Shown here piece after piece: positions 18,576 through 19,747 of a stretch of 19,747 nucleotides of DNA. Both the position numbers and the translations under genes were made by a program. The notes beneath the pieces were generated by a model. The model saw only the letters and a program-made list of their open reading frames with translations. It was not told the origin of the DNA and ran no database searches. Source of the DNA: Phoronis ovalis (taxonomy: Eukaryota > Phoronida > Phoronidae); NCBI GenBank assembly GCA_028565635.1, contig JAOXYB010014122.1:1-19747 (forward strand), given 5' to 3'. Position 1 is the first letter of the stretch; the number at the start of each line of letters is the position of its first letter.

Positions 18576-19455
18576 CTAAGGGAGTAGCGAGTGCTTTAAA
18601 AATGCATGTCAATTTCGATTCGTATATTTGTCAGTCCTAAAATGGACCAACAACAGTAAACTGCAAAACATTTGTTGAAGTGCAATTGAGAAAACAAAAA
18701 CATTCAAATACGCATTAACATGTCAAGAAATACACAAGAGTGTAATCCACAATAAATACAACAATAGAATGTTAAATTTTAAGTAGATATAGGACAACTT
18801 CATAAATATTTAAATATTTTCAGCTTAATTCAATTGTGCGACAATAGCAGGTGAATTATTCTGTTATAAATTATTCGAAAATGACAAATGTTGAACTATG
18901 CGTATCTTTATTTATGTACTGCGAACAAATTTATCATAATTCTTTTATGACAAAGGCGGTCGTTTATCTTTTAAATTTGAAATTCAAATTGTATGTTTTC
19001 TCACTTATAAACTTCAAAAAGTCGATTGGTAAACTGAGATTCACCGTGTATGATCACTTAAAACCATTCTTATTGATATATAAATATTATTATTTTTATT
19101 TAGAAAGTGAATTTACGTTTGCAAAACTAAACAATGATACAAGATACCTAACGGTCACAGAATTTTGATGACCTACAGTTACCGTTTTCGAATGAGAAAT
19201 GTCATCAATATGCCCAAAAATGCCATGAGCCTAAGGCCAAATAGAGTCTAATGTTATCAAACAATACATGAACATGCCTTACATTTCAGTTACCTTCAGC
19301 GATTCTTTTTCTGACGTGTTTTTTTTTTAACAAACAGATTCTGTAAATTTTATCGGATAAGTTAGATTACCGTTCTGTTACCTTATATTATTTGAGAAAA
19401 ACGAACCTGTTTAAAAACAAAACAAAATGTAAACTAGAAACGCCTTTTAGCAAAG
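18576..19455. other. Upstream part of the minus-strand gene or intergenic DNA
   Basis: No firm exon was found. The plus-strand frame 18851-19168 (105 codons) is Phe/Tyr/Leu/Lys-rich as expected by chance in AT-rich DNA. On the minus strand, an AAG followed by gtaact near 19289 resembles a donor, but no matching coding block precedes it. Confidence 0.35.
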
Positions 19456-19747
19456 TCCAGGTTGCACATGCAGAAATAGGTGGTTATCCAGACCTATTAG
19501 GATTATCCTGGACCCATGGATGTCTAAAGAACCTCTGGATGACCTTTACCTCTTGTCGAAAGTTTCATGAGATTTTGATTGTTTGACCTCTGAATAAATT
19601 TTTGGGCCTCAAAATCAGCTAAGATAATATCTAAATGGCCTTTTAACTTCATTTTTGAACTTTTCATCAGATTTCTGGAAATTAATTTTTTTGACCTCAA
19701 AATGACCATATGACCCCTAAATTACCTGTAAATGACATAGAACCATC
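19456..19747. repeat. Segment rich in TGACCT-like half-sites, probable dispersed repeat
   Basis: TGACCT stands at 19540, 19584 and 19692, TGACCA at 19703 and TGACCC at 19711, with related words (gacctatt, gggcctc, ggcctttt) between. Strings of gacct-type words separated by T/A-rich spacers look like a degenerate tandem repeat. The same hexamer (reverse AGGTCA) is also the half-site of nuclear receptors. The minus-strand frame 19709-19524 is a by-product of the repeat's lack of stops. The segment continues past the window edge. Confidence 0.35.

Noticed and set aside
18851-19168. 105-codon plus-strand open frame
   Set aside because: Composition (Phe, Tyr, Leu, Lys, Asn) is that of random AT-rich DNA, and there is no start context, splice site or family resemblance.
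1-19747. tRNA, rRNA, CRISPR, bacterial operon, or viral genes
   Set aside because: No box A/box B pair, no rRNA-like block, no regularly spaced direct repeats, no runs of adjacent long frames and no viral-type protein were seen on either strand.

Overview
The window looks like nuclear DNA from an animal with introns. It is strongly AT-rich, has no bacterial-style run of long reading frames, and contains many short degraded terminal-inverted-repeat elements. The composition, the frequent acatgta-type words, mosaic CpG depletion and G-rich-ended (ggggtact) repeats suggest a marine invertebrate, most likely a mollusc. The taxonomic guess is inference. No rRNA, tRNA, CRISPR array, virus or bacterial operon was seen. 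The window is mostly intron and intergenic DNA, and no protein family could be named.

Layout. Bases 1-6590 are mainly non-coding: the terminus of a repeat element at the left edge, one doubtful coding-like block (2038-2223), a two-unit tandem repeat (about 3195-3275) and a miniature inverted-repeat element (3822-4272). Near 6600-6778 there is a small promoter-like segment with a CCAAT box and locally more CpG. A possible plus-strand gene starts with ATG at 6779. Candidate exons at 6779-6892, 10321-10346, 12859-12901 and 13743-13919 keep one open frame across all joins. A poly(A) signal lies at 13992 and an optional further exon at 14645-14790. Introns of this model hold three more repeats (7425-7615, 9650-9996, about 11095-11430).

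At about 14.65 kb the base composition changes: CpG rises from about 2 to about 15 per 600 bases in the blocks counted. The right part holds another inverted-repeat element (15127-15509). It also holds the likely 3' end of a minus-strand gene: exon-like blocks with good splice sites at 17668-17584 and 17407-17364, and a last exon starting at 16999, possibly ending near a minus-strand AATAAA at 16153-16148. Joined, they give a hydrophilic C-terminus ending ...EKITV. Skipping the middle blocks changes the C-terminus. The right edge carries clustered TGACCT-like half-sites.

The most interesting signals are the family of elements that share end geometry and carry about 30-base internal tandem units, the candidate alternative C-termini on the minus strand, and the micro-exon gene on the plus strand. 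All gene models are read by eye from splice signals and frame, and need transcript evidence.
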